This document shows, one piece after another, positions 37,100 through 46,171 of a stretch of DNA of 64,000 nucleotides (position 1 is its first letter; every line of letters begins with the position of its first letter). This DNA comes from Methylocystis echinoides. Its GTDB lineage: Bacteria > Pseudomonadota > Alphaproteobacteria > Rhizobiales > Beijerinckiaceae. Location: NCBI RefSeq assembly GCF_040687965.1, contig NZ_CP156085.1, positions 186,001 to 250,000 of the forward strand, in the 5' to 3' direction. Made by a program: the position numbers and the translations under genes. Under the pieces are notes generated by a model. It did not search any database. It saw only the letters and a list, made by a program, of their open reading frames with translations, and was not told the origin of the DNA.

Positions 37100-38041
37100 C
37101 TAAAGCGAATACAGATCAAGCGCACCAGACAAGCGCGTGCGATAATGTTCGAGCCGCGCGAAATCCTCGTCTGAGGCGGCCCGCTCCACATAAGGCACGT
37201 AATTTATGATATTGATCGCTTTGATGATCGGCGCCATTTCGCGAACCTGATTCTCCATCAGGCCATAGCCCAAGAGAAACTCTTGCTTGGCGTCGACCGA
37301 AAGATCATGAAGCGCTAAAGAAAGATCCCAATAGGGTGCCACATTTGAGGCGCAGCATTCCCAGTCAATCACCGCCGTGATTGCCCCGGACGAGTCGGCA
37401 ATCACATTCTTCAACCGCATATCACCATGGTTGAGGACGGGTGTTGGATCCCAGCGCTCCATTTGACGAACGACCGAACGCAGGCGTTTAAGTTGATCCC
37501 CCGTGAGCATCTTCAGCTGATCGAGCAGCTGGACCCGCGCATCGGCCTTCAATTCTGTGTTGAGATATTCCCTCCAGTTCTCGTTGCGCGAGAGTTGATT
37601 GCCCGACCAGTCGAACGTATGGCCAAAGCTCGACGTCTTGACAGAGTGAATGAGAGCCGTCAGACGGCCCATTTCGCGCAGGATCCTCAAGCGTTCAGGA
37701 TGATGAGTCGCTTCAAGTCCCGCGACCTTAGGGAGAATCATATAGGGTATTCCGATAATGTCGGTGCCGACCTCAAGGATCTTCGCCGTGGGCACGCCGG
37801 CTTCGCTAGCCTTGGTGACGGCCCATTGCTCTTTGAGAAAATCCTTCAGCTTTCCCAGATCGGCGTTCATCCGGACGATGAAATCGCCCAGCTCATGATG
37901 GACTTCGAACACGAAATTGCTGAGGCCGCCGGCGCGCGCCACTACGCGCTTCGGCTTCGATCCAAAGTGATGCTCGATGACTTTAATCGCATAGGATCGC
38001 GCCTTCCTCGAAGTGATTGCCGACTCTTGCGCCGCGCTCAT
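37100..38041 (-). CDS. aminoglycoside phosphotransferase/choline kinase-family protein
   Basis: 313 residues with the APH fold. The catalytic loop is VLNHGDMRLKNVIAD (Brenner HGD-x4-N motif), followed by the metal-binding AVIDWECCASNVAPYWDLSL (IDWE where APH enzymes have IDWD/E). The N-lobe contains FVFEVHHELGDFIVRMNADL with the candidate ATP Lys/Arg. It is probably a small-molecule kinase; antibiotic resistance is not implied. Its ATG overlaps the stop of the upstream HAD gene by four bases (ATGA), so the two are translationally coupled and may phosphorylate and dephosphorylate related metabolites. Confidence 0.82.
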   Translation of the reverse strand: MSAAQESAITSRKARSYAIKVIEHHFGSKPKRVVARAGGLSNFVFEVHHELGDFIVRMNADLGKLKDFLKEQWAVTKASEAGVPTAKILEVGTDIIGIPYMILPKVAGLEATHHPERLRILREMGRLTALIHSVKTSSFGHTFDWSGNQLSRNENWREYLNTELKADARVQLLDQLKMLTGDQLKRLRSVVRQMERWDPTPVLNHGDMRLKNVIADSSGAITAVIDWECCASNVAPYWDLSLALHDLSVDAKQEFLLGYGLMENQVREMAPIIKAINIINYVPYVERAASDEDFARLEHYRTRLSGALDLYSL

Positions 38042-38958
38042 TGGGGGGCCTCGCTCTCCAGTCCGGCAAGGCGGAACAGCAGCTCGCCGAGTTCGTGCGA
38101 ACCTGCAATCTGCACGGTTCGCAGCAATCCCTTATATTCGAGATCCGTTGAACCGACATGAACGGCGAGGCCGACGCCAGAGAGGAATGAATCCATGGCC
38201 GTATCGCCGCAGCCTACTGAGGCTTGCAGGTCGACCCCGAGCCGCTTTGCGACGGCGCGCACGCCGTACAATTTATCGACGCCCCGACGCGTCACAAAAT
38301 TCGATCGCTTGGCATGCTGATAGGCCATCAAACGATCCTGAGAAGCTTCCACCAACAGAAAGATCATGCAGAGGTCGCGCGCCAGTAGAGCAGCCCGAAG
38401 ATCCTCAAACGGCGCACATTCGATCGACGATGCGCTCGCGTATTTCGCTCGTAGATGCGGGACTTTCTCCTTGACGGGCGTCCAGATCGTTTCCCCGACT
38501 CTCCAGTCCCGCGCATAGTAGAAGACGAGCAGTTCGTTGACGCCATTTTCGAGTAATCCGCGCACCCCTATAAGCAGCTCATCGATTTCATGCTGTTCGA
38601 GCGGAAACGCTTCGAGTTCCTCAAAAACGATTTCATCAACCGCATTCTTGTTGAGATAACCGGCGACACTGCCGTTGAGCGACACGATGGGGAGCGGCGC
38701 GTTTGTGATTGCATACCACTCCCGCCCGAAGGTGCGGATAACATTCAGCGGAAACCGTAACGTATTCAGCACAATCGGCCGGCCGAGATCGTTGAGGCGC
38801 TTCAAGCCGCGAGCGACTGTATCAGGGATGACGACACGCCCTTCGAATTCATGCACCGCGGTTCCATCAAGATCTGTGATGAGCGCGCCCGTCCTGGCGA
38901 AGTCGGCTTCGGCCAGAAACGCTTTTAGCTCTTCATGGATCTGCCTCCTAAGCGCCAT
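38038..38958 (-). CDS. HAD-superfamily hydrolase (Cof/MPGP-like phosphatase)
   Basis: 306 residues from ATG at 38958, favoured by GAGGAG seven bases upstream (the ATG two codons earlier is too close to it); a long open extension to 39204 is probably not translated. Motif I is ITDLDGTAV (Asp29, Asp31), motif II is in PIVLNTLRFPLNVI, and motif IV is SVGCGDTAMDSFLSGV, with a cap domain between about 90 and 210. This is the layout of the Cof/mannosyl-3-phosphoglycerate-phosphatase branch of HAD phosphatases. First gene of a two-gene operon with the APH-like kinase. Confidence 0.85.
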   Translation of the reverse strand: MALRRQIHEELKAFLAEADFARTGALITDLDGTAVHEFEGRVVIPDTVARGLKRLNDLGRPIVLNTLRFPLNVIRTFGREWYAITNAPLPIVSLNGSVAGYLNKNAVDEIVFEELEAFPLEQHEIDELLIGVRGLLENGVNELLVFYYARDWRVGETIWTPVKEKVPHLRAKYASASSIECAPFEDLRAALLARDLCMIFLLVEASQDRLMAYQHAKRSNFVTRRGVDKLYGVRAVAKRLGVDLQASVGCGDTAMDSFLSGVGLAVHVGSTDLEYKGLLRTVQIAGSHELGELLFRLAGLESEAPQ

Positions 38959-39814
38959 TAGCATTCTCCTCGGGGAGCCGGGTATCCCGGCGTCGGCGTG
39001 TTCCACAACGCGCCCCGCTCGCTCAGCGGCATTCCGGGCGCAGACATATACCGACATGAAACCTGGCAAGCGCATCGCGGCGATCGCTAGCGTCGGCACT
39101 TCACGCGCTTCTTTCTTGATACCGGTTCGGCTCGCGATCTTTTTGTCAGATGCGGAATCGTGAGAGCAGTCGCAGCCCCGACGTGGTAGCACCCGAGCCC
39201 TCACGCTTCTCCGACCCTCTCAACTTCTGATGTCGCCGAGCTTCACCTGCCAAACCTCCTAGCCGCATTTGGGTCGAGTGCCAACGTGTGGTTGTCGAGC
39301 GTCCTTTGCGGCCAATGAGACAACTCGAAGTCTGATCGCGCGGTTCCCCAGGCCAAGCCAAAAGATGATCGACATGACCACTTGTTTGACTGACCGGAAC
39401 GCCCAGATACCCTTCCCACACTTCTCCGGGTCCTATGCTTGGTGGGTGCCCGGCGGCGGAAGCTGTTGAGAAGTCAGAAGGCTGTCCGGTTTCGCACCCG
39501 AGCCGGGCGGCCTTGGTACCTTCCGGGTTGCTGCTATCGCCACATGCAAGAAGGCGAAGGTCATTACGGGAAGTTCATTACGGACTGAGCGCTCCTGATA
39601 GTCCAAGCATCGATAATAACCATTACGACTACGATCAAGATCGCCCTGTGAGGGATAAGAAGTAGAGATTTGATGGAATCCAGCTTGTCGGCGTCAAACG
39701 GGCCGTGACCCATGCAGGATGCATTTCACCAATCACCGCCGCCTTTGCCGCCGGGCCTCATGCTCTCTCGAGCCGCGAACAGCGAATTCGCCGTTGAAGC
39801 CAATTTCTCTCTCC
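38959..39814. other. no recognisable gene (about 850 bases)
   Basis: Lies upstream of the HAD/kinase operon. Frames in it are short, overlapping and without known domains. It should include the operon promoter. Confidence 0.35.
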
Positions 39815-39955
39815 ATGGGGGCAACCTCCCACTCGAACTCTCTCGGGTTGCCAACCGAAAGCAGCGTTGCCGGATTCGCGGTGTTGCTGCTGAAGTTCGT
39901 AGTTTACATGGCTATCATCGGCTTTGTGATTGTCTACGTGGCGAGAAAACTTTGA
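39815..39955 (+). CDS. small single-helix membrane protein
   Basis: 46 residues from ATG at 39815: a polar start (MGATSHSNSLGLPTESSVAG) and one hydrophobic helix (FAVLLLKFVVYMAIIGFVIV) ending YVARKL, with basic residues at the cytoplasmic end. The frame extends upstream to 39719 without a better start. No family recognised. It converges with the OpgC gene 69 bases away. Confidence 0.4.
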   Translation: MGATSHSNSLGLPTESSVAGFAVLLLKFVVYMAIIGFVIVYVARKL

Positions 39956-40023
39956 ACCGGGAATTTGGCTGCGTCGCTGACGCATTGGCGTCCCCATGCA
40001 TTTTGACGCGCCGAGCGCGATGA

Positions 40024-41109
40024 TCAGGCGATCGCAAAACGCGTGCGCGAGCGCCTTTCCAGCAGGGCCGCGACCGAATAGAGGCCTTTGAGGCCGAGAG
40101 CGACGAATAGGACGTCAAGGAACGGCGAAGCCATCCAAGTCTCATTCAGGATTTGACCAACGGCGCTGAACACGCTCCCTAAACAGTAGACCGGCAGAGC
40201 GTGTCGTCCCAGAAGTGACACCGCAGGATAGAGACGCGTTCCCTGTAGCCGCATTGTTACGCCTGAGAAGTATATGACGTAGGCCAGCGCCAAGAAATCA
40301 ACGATACGGACCGCGCCGAGCTGAGTTTTATCCCAGTCGAGATATTCCCCGGCTGCGTCAACCAGACCGGGGATGAGCCCCAACCCGTTCGAGACGATGA
40401 TCGCCGCGATAAGCGTAAAGAGATGCGCCAACCAGTAAATCAGCCGACCAAGAGCAGCTTCGCGCTGCGCTGTGGTGAAACCACAGAACATCCCCAGAGC
40501 GAACAGCAATTGCCATGCGAGCGGATTGAAGTACCAAAACCCTTCGTCTGGCCAAGAGGGCACGTTAACGCCGAGCGCCCGTGTTGCGGCATATAGTGCC
40601 GCTGACAATCCGAGCATTTTCCAGGGAGACTGCAGTCCGACGACAAACAGCGCGGGCGCGAGTAGCATAAGTGCGACGTAGAGCGGCAAAATATTGAAAT
40701 AGCCGATTTGATGCGTGAGCATCAGAACCCCGATCATGCCTCTCAGCGGGTCCGAGAAAGGGGTTCCGCGCCCATGTTCGGCGAGGAGCGCCTCTTGCCC
40801 GGTAACCGCGGCTGTAACCCCGAAAAGAAGCAGAGCTGTGACCGTCAAGATGAGGTGGACCTGGTAGAGGCGGAGCGCCCGTTTCAGGACCGACGAAACA
40901 GCACGGACAAGGTCCCGTGATTCAAATCGTCTTTTATAGGCGATTACGACCGAGAGGCCTGAAAGGAAAACGAAGGCTTCCGCCGAGTCGGAGAAACCGA
41001 AATTGCGAGGGGTCAGGTTTCCCAGCACGTTTCCGGGAATGTGGTTGATGAAGATTGTGGCCAGCGCCGCGCCGCGCCAAAAGTCTATCGCATCGATCCG
41101 CTCACGCAT
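40024..41109 (-). CDS. opgC: OpgC-like succinyltransferase (acyltransferase 3 relative)
   Basis: 361 residues with about ten membrane helices. OpgC proteins add succinyl groups to osmoregulated periplasmic glucans. The signature start is present (RIDAIDFWRGAALATIFINH, then ADSAEAFVFLSGL-like FSDSAEAFVFLSGLSVVIAY), with the conserved HQIGYFNILPLYVALMLLAP loop and a late RHALPVYCLGSVF segment. Length agrees with the family. No glucan synthase (opgGH or ndvB) is nearby, so its substrate polymer would come from elsewhere in the genome. The ATG at 41109 has a modest AAGG upstream. Confidence 0.88.
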   Translation of the reverse strand: MRERIDAIDFWRGAALATIFINHIPGNVLGNLTPRNFGFSDSAEAFVFLSGLSVVIAYKRRFESRDLVRAVSSVLKRALRLYQVHLILTVTALLLFGVTAAVTGQEALLAEHGRGTPFSDPLRGMIGVLMLTHQIGYFNILPLYVALMLLAPALFVVGLQSPWKMLGLSAALYAATRALGVNVPSWPDEGFWYFNPLAWQLLFALGMFCGFTTAQREAALGRLIYWLAHLFTLIAAIIVSNGLGLIPGLVDAAGEYLDWDKTQLGAVRIVDFLALAYVIYFSGVTMRLQGTRLYPAVSLLGRHALPVYCLGSVFSAVGQILNETWMASPFLDVLFVALGLKGLYSVAALLERRSRTRFAIA

Positions 41110-41197
41110 GGCGGCCTTAGCTTCCCATCGCCCGTTAGAATCGAAATTACGCCGCAGGAGAGAAGATTAGTGACCCGAACCCGGCCAGGCAATGGCC

Positions 41198-42451
41198 TCA
41201 GGGCGAGGCTCCAGGCCTTGAACGCCCGTCCTCGGCTTCACCGCCTTTCTTCGGCAGGAAGCCAAACCGTTGCAGTAGGATCGGCATGGTGAGGCCCTGG
41301 ACAACGATCGAAAAGCCAACCACGCCAAAGGTCACGACGACGATTTCGTCGCGCAGGGGCAGGGCAGCCGGTAAGGAGAGCGCGAGCGCGAGCCCGAGGG
41401 CGCCACGGAGCCCTCCCCACCACAGAACATGCTGTTCAGGAAAAGCGATGATCCAGCGCGACGGCAGAAAGGCCAGGCTGATCGGATAGACCGCTAGGGC
41501 GCGCCCGATAAGAGCGATGAGAATTCCTCCGGCGAGGAGCTTGGGACCGTATGATTGGAACGGGGCGCCGGCGACGTCCACGCCTATCAGCAGGAACACG
41601 AACGAATTTGCCACGAAAGCCGCATACTCCCAGAACGAGACCACGAATTCGCGGCCCTTTCGGGTGAGATAGCTTTTGCCCTCGGCGCTCAACAAGCCGA
41701 GGTTTCCCATCATAAGGCCCGCCGTGACGGTCGCCAGCACTCCCGAAACGTGCAAATGCTCGGCGACCAAAAAAGAACCGAAGGCGGCGATTGTCGTCAA
41801 AGCCGCTTCCACCAGGTGCTCCGAGGCCCGCCCCGCGAGAAGGATGGCCGCGCCGCCACAGACAATCCCTACGCCGACGCCCCCAAGGACGATGCGCGCG
41901 AGCGTGGCCGCTGTCTCCCAGCCCACCTGCTCGAGGCTTCCCGCCTGCGCCCATCCCAGAGTCACGGCAAAGAGAACGGCCGCCGCGCCATCGTTCATGA
42001 GGCTTTCAGCCTCCACAAGCAGACGCACCCGCCCATGAACGCCATTGTCCTTGAACATCGCAATAATCGCCACGGGGTCGGTCGCGGCGATCAACGACCC
42101 ATAGACGAGCGCGGATGTGATCGGCCATCCGAGAAACCAGCTCATTCCCGCGCCCACTGCCGCCGCTGCAATGATTGTTCCGAAAATCGAAAGGAATAAG
42201 AGTGGCGGAGCATCCCGTCGCAGCTCGCGCCAGGGAATGTTCAGAGCGGCCTCGAAAAGGAGAGGCGGCAGTATCAAATCGTAGATCAAATCGTGAGTAA
42301 GGTGCTGCCCGAGGTCCGTATCGGAGAGCGTCAGAATCCCGCCCACAACCACCAGCCCGACGGTATACGGCAATTTTATCCGTCGCGCGGCAATGGCGAC
42401 GATCATCGCCATGGCCAATAACAGGACAACCTGTCCTATCCTTTCCTCCAT
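41198..42451 (-). CDS. CPA1-family Na+/H+ antiporter (NhaP-type)
   Basis: 417 residues from ATG at 42451 (MEERIGQVVLLLAMAMIVAI), chosen because GAGGAA is at correct spacing; the frame stays open to 42508. Twelve or so membrane helices. Ion-binding motif AATDPVAIIAMFKDNGVHGR in helix 5 and EAESLMNDGAAAVLFAV in helix 6 are diagnostic of CPA1 exchangers. It ends soon after the last helix (short charged tail GEAEDGRSRPGASP) without the C-terminal TrkA/CorC domains seen in some NhaP2 types. Probably exchanges Na+ or K+ for H+ at the inner membrane. Confidence 0.92.
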   Translation of the reverse strand: MEERIGQVVLLLAMAMIVAIAARRIKLPYTVGLVVVGGILTLSDTDLGQHLTHDLIYDLILPPLLFEAALNIPWRELRRDAPPLLFLSIFGTIIAAAAVGAGMSWFLGWPITSALVYGSLIAATDPVAIIAMFKDNGVHGRVRLLVEAESLMNDGAAAVLFAVTLGWAQAGSLEQVGWETAATLARIVLGGVGVGIVCGGAAILLAGRASEHLVEAALTTIAAFGSFLVAEHLHVSGVLATVTAGLMMGNLGLLSAEGKSYLTRKGREFVVSFWEYAAFVANSFVFLLIGVDVAGAPFQSYGPKLLAGGILIALIGRALAVYPISLAFLPSRWIIAFPEQHVLWWGGLRGALGLALALSLPAALPLRDEIVVVTFGVVGFSIVVQGLTMPILLQRFGFLPKKGGEAEDGRSRPGASP

Positions 42452-42888
42452 CTCAACTGCTTCCTCGTAGGGGCGCCAGCATTCGCGCAGCGTAGCAAGC
42501 GTGGTCAAAACAAAACCAGCCCACTCAAAAAACGCAATGCCTCTCTAAAGCTGACGAGCCAGGCTCTCTCGGGGTATACCGCAAATCCCTTTGAGATTTG
42601 AGCCCGCCAAAAACCTTCCACAAGAAAGCCGTAGGGCGACTTTCGAACTCACACTGCCACTTGCCAAGTCGTCTTTTCGTCGCTCGCGGCGTGGCCCCTC
42701 GGCGTGCCGCCGCTTTACGTGCGTGGCTGCAATTCGAAAGATCGAAGCAACCATCCAGAAGACGCTCGATCTCCTAGGCAGGCAAACGCCAAAAAGCGCT
42801 TTCTCCGGCAGGCGCCGAAATTGGAGCTCCGATGGGGAACCACCGACGGAATCGAAGACTTTTTCCGTATCGAGAGAAGGAGGTTTTG
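42452..42888. other. intergenic, no gene recognised
   Basis: Separates the divergent antiporter and small membrane protein genes. A short + frame exists but has no recognisable content; the region should include both promoters. Confidence 0.35.
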
Positions 42889-43116
42889 GTGCTCTCTGGC
42901 CCTGAGTTTTGGAGCGCCGTGATCGCGCTTCTATTCGTCCCATTGGCATACTTGCTGCGCACCATCGTCGATGAGGAAGCGCAGCAGGATGCCCGTCCTT
43001 GGAAATGGGGCGAACGGCGGCGCAGGCCCCCTCATGAAGCGACATGGGGCCGCCACGAGTATCTCCTCGCCCTAACGGGACTCACTGTTCTTGCCACACT
43101 CACGTTTGCGCTTTGA
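42889..43116 (+). CDS. small two-helix membrane protein
   Basis: 75 residues from GTG at 42889, five bases after GAAGGAGG. Helix 1 is EFWSAVIALLFVPLAYLLRT and helix 2 is LLALTGLTVLATLTFAL at the very end, with a hydrophilic loop between them (DARPWKWGERRRRPPHEATW). Topology suggests an N-in/C-in hairpin or the reverse. No family recognised. A longer start at 42832 is possible but has no ribosome site. Confidence 0.5.
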   Translation: MLSGPEFWSAVIALLFVPLAYLLRTIVDEEAQQDARPWKWGERRRRPPHEATWGRHEYLLALTGLTVLATLTFAL

Positions 43117-43169
43117 GCAACGCTGCCGCAATTTGGGTGGGCGGTTTGAAGCGTCGGCATTCGAGTCTT

Positions 43170-43508
43170 TCACTGTGGCGCGCGTTCCAGCTCTTGCAGC
43201 GCCCGGTCCGCGATGGTGGTGGCCGCGCGACGTTTCGCCTTGCCAAATGTAATCGCTTCATGCAGCCGGGCGATCGCCTTCTTCACGTGGGCACTGGGGC
43301 GTTCGCGTTGCGCCGCGTTTGCGTGTTCTAGGGGGTTTGTCGCATGCAGGACCAGAGCGTTTGGCTTGCCTTCGCGTCCAGCGGCGACGGCTTCCCGCGC
43401 GTGAACGATCGCCTCTGAGAGATGGTTCTCGATTGCAGAGGCAGGAGCCGGCGCCATCACCTGAACCATGACAAGTCCAAACAGTGAGATAATCAACTTG
43501 CGGAGCAT
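43170..43508 (-). CDS. SmbP-like small periplasmic metal-binding protein
   Basis: 112 residues from ATG at 43508, preceded by GGAGGAG. Signal peptide (MLRKLIISLFGLVMVQVMAP, cleavage after ASA), then a helical repeat region with regularly placed His and acidic residues: HLSEAIVHAREAVAAGREGK, LVLHATNPLEHANAAQR, HVKKAIARLHEAITFGKAKR. This repeat follows the SmbP pattern (H-x-x-x-A-x-x-H-A-x-x-A-x-x-x-G) first described in Nitrosomonas europaea, which binds copper and other divalent metals. It lies in a segment rich in ion transporters. The His count is lower than in classical SmbP. Confidence 0.72.
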   Translation of the reverse strand: MLRKLIISLFGLVMVQVMAPAPASAIENHLSEAIVHAREAVAAGREGKPNALVLHATNPLEHANAAQRERPSAHVKKAIARLHEAITFGKAKRRAATTIADRALQELERAPQ

Positions 43509-43604
43509 CTTCTCCTCCACTTGGTCTTCCCTTGAGCTAGCGTTCAAGGCGCAGTTTCCAACCGTGGACCGCGCAGTGGTTGGCGCTTTCATGGAAGCGG
43601 ACCT

Positions 43605-43982
43605 TTAGCCGGAGCAAAGGTCAATCTCTGGGAATGTCTTTCGTTCACACGGAAAACAGTCGGACGCCAATTGGTCGAAACCCTGCAGACTTTCAACTGG
43701 CGCCGTCAGGCGCGACTTCAGAGGGCCCGCGGAAAACTCACAAGCCTGAATGGAAGCGAGCGCCGTCGCGACGCCGGTCTGGAGGAGCATTTCCTCATCG
43801 GCGCCCTTCACTCTGATGCGCGTCAACGGACCATCCTGCAGATAAAGCGCCATGATCTCCACCTGACACCAGATGCGGCGATACACTGGCAAGGACGCCG
43901 GGAAGTAGACGACCGGCGCTCCGTCGCTACGGAGTAGCTCAATTCGGTCGGCGGCATGGTCGCTCGCTATATGCGCCCCCAA
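43605..43982 (-). CDS. hypothetical protein
   Basis: A 125-residue frame with ordinary globular composition (RRIWCQVEIMALYLQDGPLT, VATALASIQACEFSAGPL) and several cysteines. It lies about 100 bases upstream of the SmbP-like gene on the same strand. The + strand has a competing frame, no good ribosome site is present, and no family was recognised. Confidence 0.3.
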   Translation of the reverse strand: MGAHIASDHAADRIELLRSDGAPVVYFPASLPVYRRIWCQVEIMALYLQDGPLTRIRVKGADEEMLLQTGVATALASIQACEFSAGPLKSRLTAPVESLQGFDQLASDCFPCERKTFPEIDLCSG

Positions 43983-44203
43983 TGCGGCTGCTTCCGGAGC
44001 CTGTCGAGATCATCAGCAGCGTATGCGCCGCGCCATAGCGCTGGAAAGTAAAAAAATCCGAAACCAGTCTTAGCCCAGCGATTCATCGGCGTCGAATAAC
44101 AGCTTTAGAAATTTTGAATTACCCAAGACGAACCTTCTGTGACATCTCCTTCGCTACCGAACCAGCCACAAGGATCCCTGGGCTGCAAAAGGAGGATCGT
44201 CGC

Positions 44204-44437
44204 GTGATCAAACCCTATCTGATCATTTCGATCGCCGTAGGCCTATTGAGTCAGCCGGTCCTGGCGGCAGAACCATTTATGGACGGCGCGCCGGGCCATT
44301 GCTTTCTCTGCGGGCTGATGACGCCCAGACCTTCCGTCAAATCGCAACCTGACAATTGCCCGAAGCCCGACCAGATTTCCCGCTCCCTCCCGCAGGAGCG
44401 GCGCGAGGCGAGAAGCGACAGCCGCGTCGTGGACTAA
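44204..44437 (+). CDS. short secreted-protein start fused to sulP leader sequence
   Basis: A GTG at 44204 follows AAAGGAGG at good spacing and opens a signal peptide (MIKPYLIISIAVGLLSQPVL, AA-AEP) and a short mature part with HCFLCGL (C-x-x-C). From 44348 on, the DNA is the leader conserved in front of both sulP copies, so the C-terminal 30 residues are probably not original coding sequence. It is likely the truncated 5' end of a periplasmic protein gene. Confidence 0.4.
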   Translation: MIKPYLIISIAVGLLSQPVLAAEPFMDGAPGHCFLCGLMTPRPSVKSQPDNCPKPDQISRSLPQERREARSDSRVVD

Positions 44438-44473
44438 CGCGGGCGGAGCGAAAATCAATGAAGGGAAACTTTC

Positions 44474-46096
44474 ATGCTTGTCTCCAGCGCGATTCAATCG
44501 CGTCTCGTGTCGATAAAGGAGGACGTCTTTGCGTCCTTCGTCGTGGTGCTCGTCGCGCTGCCGCTCTCCATGGGCTTGGCGCTCGTGGCGGGGTACCCAT
44601 TTGAAAGCGCGGCGGCGGTTGGCCTCATCAGCGGCGTGATTGGCGGCGTCGTGGTCGGGCTGCTCTCTGGTTGTTCCCTCCAGGTGAGCGGCGCGGCGAA
44701 CGGCGCCGCGGTCATGGCGGCAGTGTTCATTCGCGATCTGGGCTTCGAAGCCTTCGCGCTGGTCGTGGTTCTGTCGGGGCTGATCCAGATCGCTGCTGGC
44801 GCGCTGCGCTTTGGACCCGTGTTTCGCGCGGTCTCGCCGGCGCTCATTCAGGGAATGCTCGCGGGCATCGGTCTTTTGATCTTCGCGTCGCAGTTTCACG
44901 TTATGGTCGATGACACGCCGCCCGGCGTCGGGCGCGAATTCTCGGGCGTGGTCAATCTGTGGTCGCTGCCAGCGGCGATTTGGAAAGGCGTCTCCATGGA
45001 CGCGCATCGCGCGGCGGCGCTGCTCGGTATGCTCACAATAAGCGTGATCCTGCTGTGGCCGCGCATTGCGCCGAAACGGCTTGCGTTCCTGCCCGCGCCG
45101 CTGCTCGGCGTCGGGCTGGCGACCTTTGCGGCGTGGTTGTTCGGCGCAGACATCAAGTTCGTTCCCGCGCCGGACGATCTCCTCGCCGCCATTTCACCGC
45201 CGTCGCCGCAGTCGCTCCTCCGGCTTGGGGAAGGCGGGCTGTGGCTCGCGGCCCTCTCCCTCGCCTTCGTCTCCGGCGCGGAATCTCTCCTCACGGCGAC
45301 CGCTGTCGACACGATGCAGCGCCGCACGCCGCGCACGCGTTACAACAGGGAGCTCGTCGCGCAGGGCGCCGGCAACGTGCTTTGCGGCGCGCTGGGCGTG
45401 TTGCCCATCTCCGGCGTGATCGTGCGCAGCTCCGCCAATGTCGCGGCCGGCGGTCGGACAAGGCTCTCCACCATTCTGCATGGTGTGTGGATTCTGCTGT
45501 TGATCACGCTCGCGCCCGACGTCCTGCGTCTCATTCCCGTCGCAAGTCTGGCGGCGGTGCTGGTCTATGCGGGCCTCAGCCTCATCAAGTTCGGCTTCCT
45601 GCGATTCCTGTGGCGCGAAGATCGCATCGAACTCGGCATTTATGCGGCCACGCTGGTGACGGTGGTGGCTACCGATATATTGACGGGAATTGCTGTCGGC
45701 GTCGGCCTCGCCGTCGCGCATCTCTTCTACACCTTCTCGCACCTTCACATCACCATTGAAGAGAGTAACGGCATGGCGGTGATCCGGCTCGAAGGCGCTG
45801 CCACCTTTATACGCCTGCCAACTCTCGCCGCGGCCTTCGAGCAATTGCCTCATGGCGCCCGCGTTCACCTAAAGGTGCACGAACTCAGCTATATCGATCA
45901 CGCCTGCCTTGATCTCCTCGCCAGTTGGGAGAAGGATCTCAGAGCGGACGGCGGCGAGCTGGTGCTGGATTGGGACGCGCTCAATGGTCTCTTCCGCGAG
46001 CGGAACAGACGCAACGGCGCAAATGGTGAGAAGGCCAGGAAAGACAGCAGTAGTGAAGAGCCCATAGCGGACGTCGGATTGCGGCCGGCGGAATAA
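44474..46096 (+). CDS. SulP-family anion transporter with STAS domain
   Basis: 540 residues. It transports an inorganic anion (sulphate, bicarbonate or another; undetermined). The first helices contain the SulP signature (ALPLSMGLALVAGYP, GVIGGVVVGLLSGCSLQVSG), followed by about twelve helices with the late conserved AESLLTATAVD and GALGVLPISGVIVRSSANVA, and a C-terminal cytoplasmic STAS domain (about 435-515, GARVHLKVHELSYIDHACLD). The start is supported by AAGGGAA upstream. It faces a LysR/NhaR-type regulator convergently. A broken paralogue in two inverted pieces is at 34617-35320. Confidence 0.92.
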   Translation: MLVSSAIQSRLVSIKEDVFASFVVVLVALPLSMGLALVAGYPFESAAAVGLISGVIGGVVVGLLSGCSLQVSGAANGAAVMAAVFIRDLGFEAFALVVVLSGLIQIAAGALRFGPVFRAVSPALIQGMLAGIGLLIFASQFHVMVDDTPPGVGREFSGVVNLWSLPAAIWKGVSMDAHRAAALLGMLTISVILLWPRIAPKRLAFLPAPLLGVGLATFAAWLFGADIKFVPAPDDLLAAISPPSPQSLLRLGEGGLWLAALSLAFVSGAESLLTATAVDTMQRRTPRTRYNRELVAQGAGNVLCGALGVLPISGVIVRSSANVAAGGRTRLSTILHGVWILLLITLAPDVLRLIPVASLAAVLVYAGLSLIKFGFLRFLWREDRIELGIYAATLVTVVATDILTGIAVGVGLAVAHLFYTFSHLHITIEESNGMAVIRLEGAATFIRLPTLAAAFEQLPHGARVHLKVHELSYIDHACLDLLASWEKDLRADGGELVLDWDALNGLFRERNRRNGANGEKARKDSSSEEPIADVGLRPAE

Positions 46097-46104
46097 AGAG
46101 CGCT

Positions 46105-46142
46105 CATCCCGCCCGCTCGTCAAGGACGTTGCGTGCGGGATG
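46105..46142 (+). terminator. conserved hairpin downstream of sulP
   Basis: CATCCCGC (46105-46112) pairs with GCGGGATG (46135-46142) across a 22-base loop and is followed by TTT. The same hairpin with longer arms follows the broken sulP copy (34646-34687 region, minus strand). Conservation beyond the stop codon suggests a function such as termination or mRNA protection. Confidence 0.6.
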
Positions 46143-46171
46143 TTTCCAGGGGAGAAAGGGGCTTGCGTACC

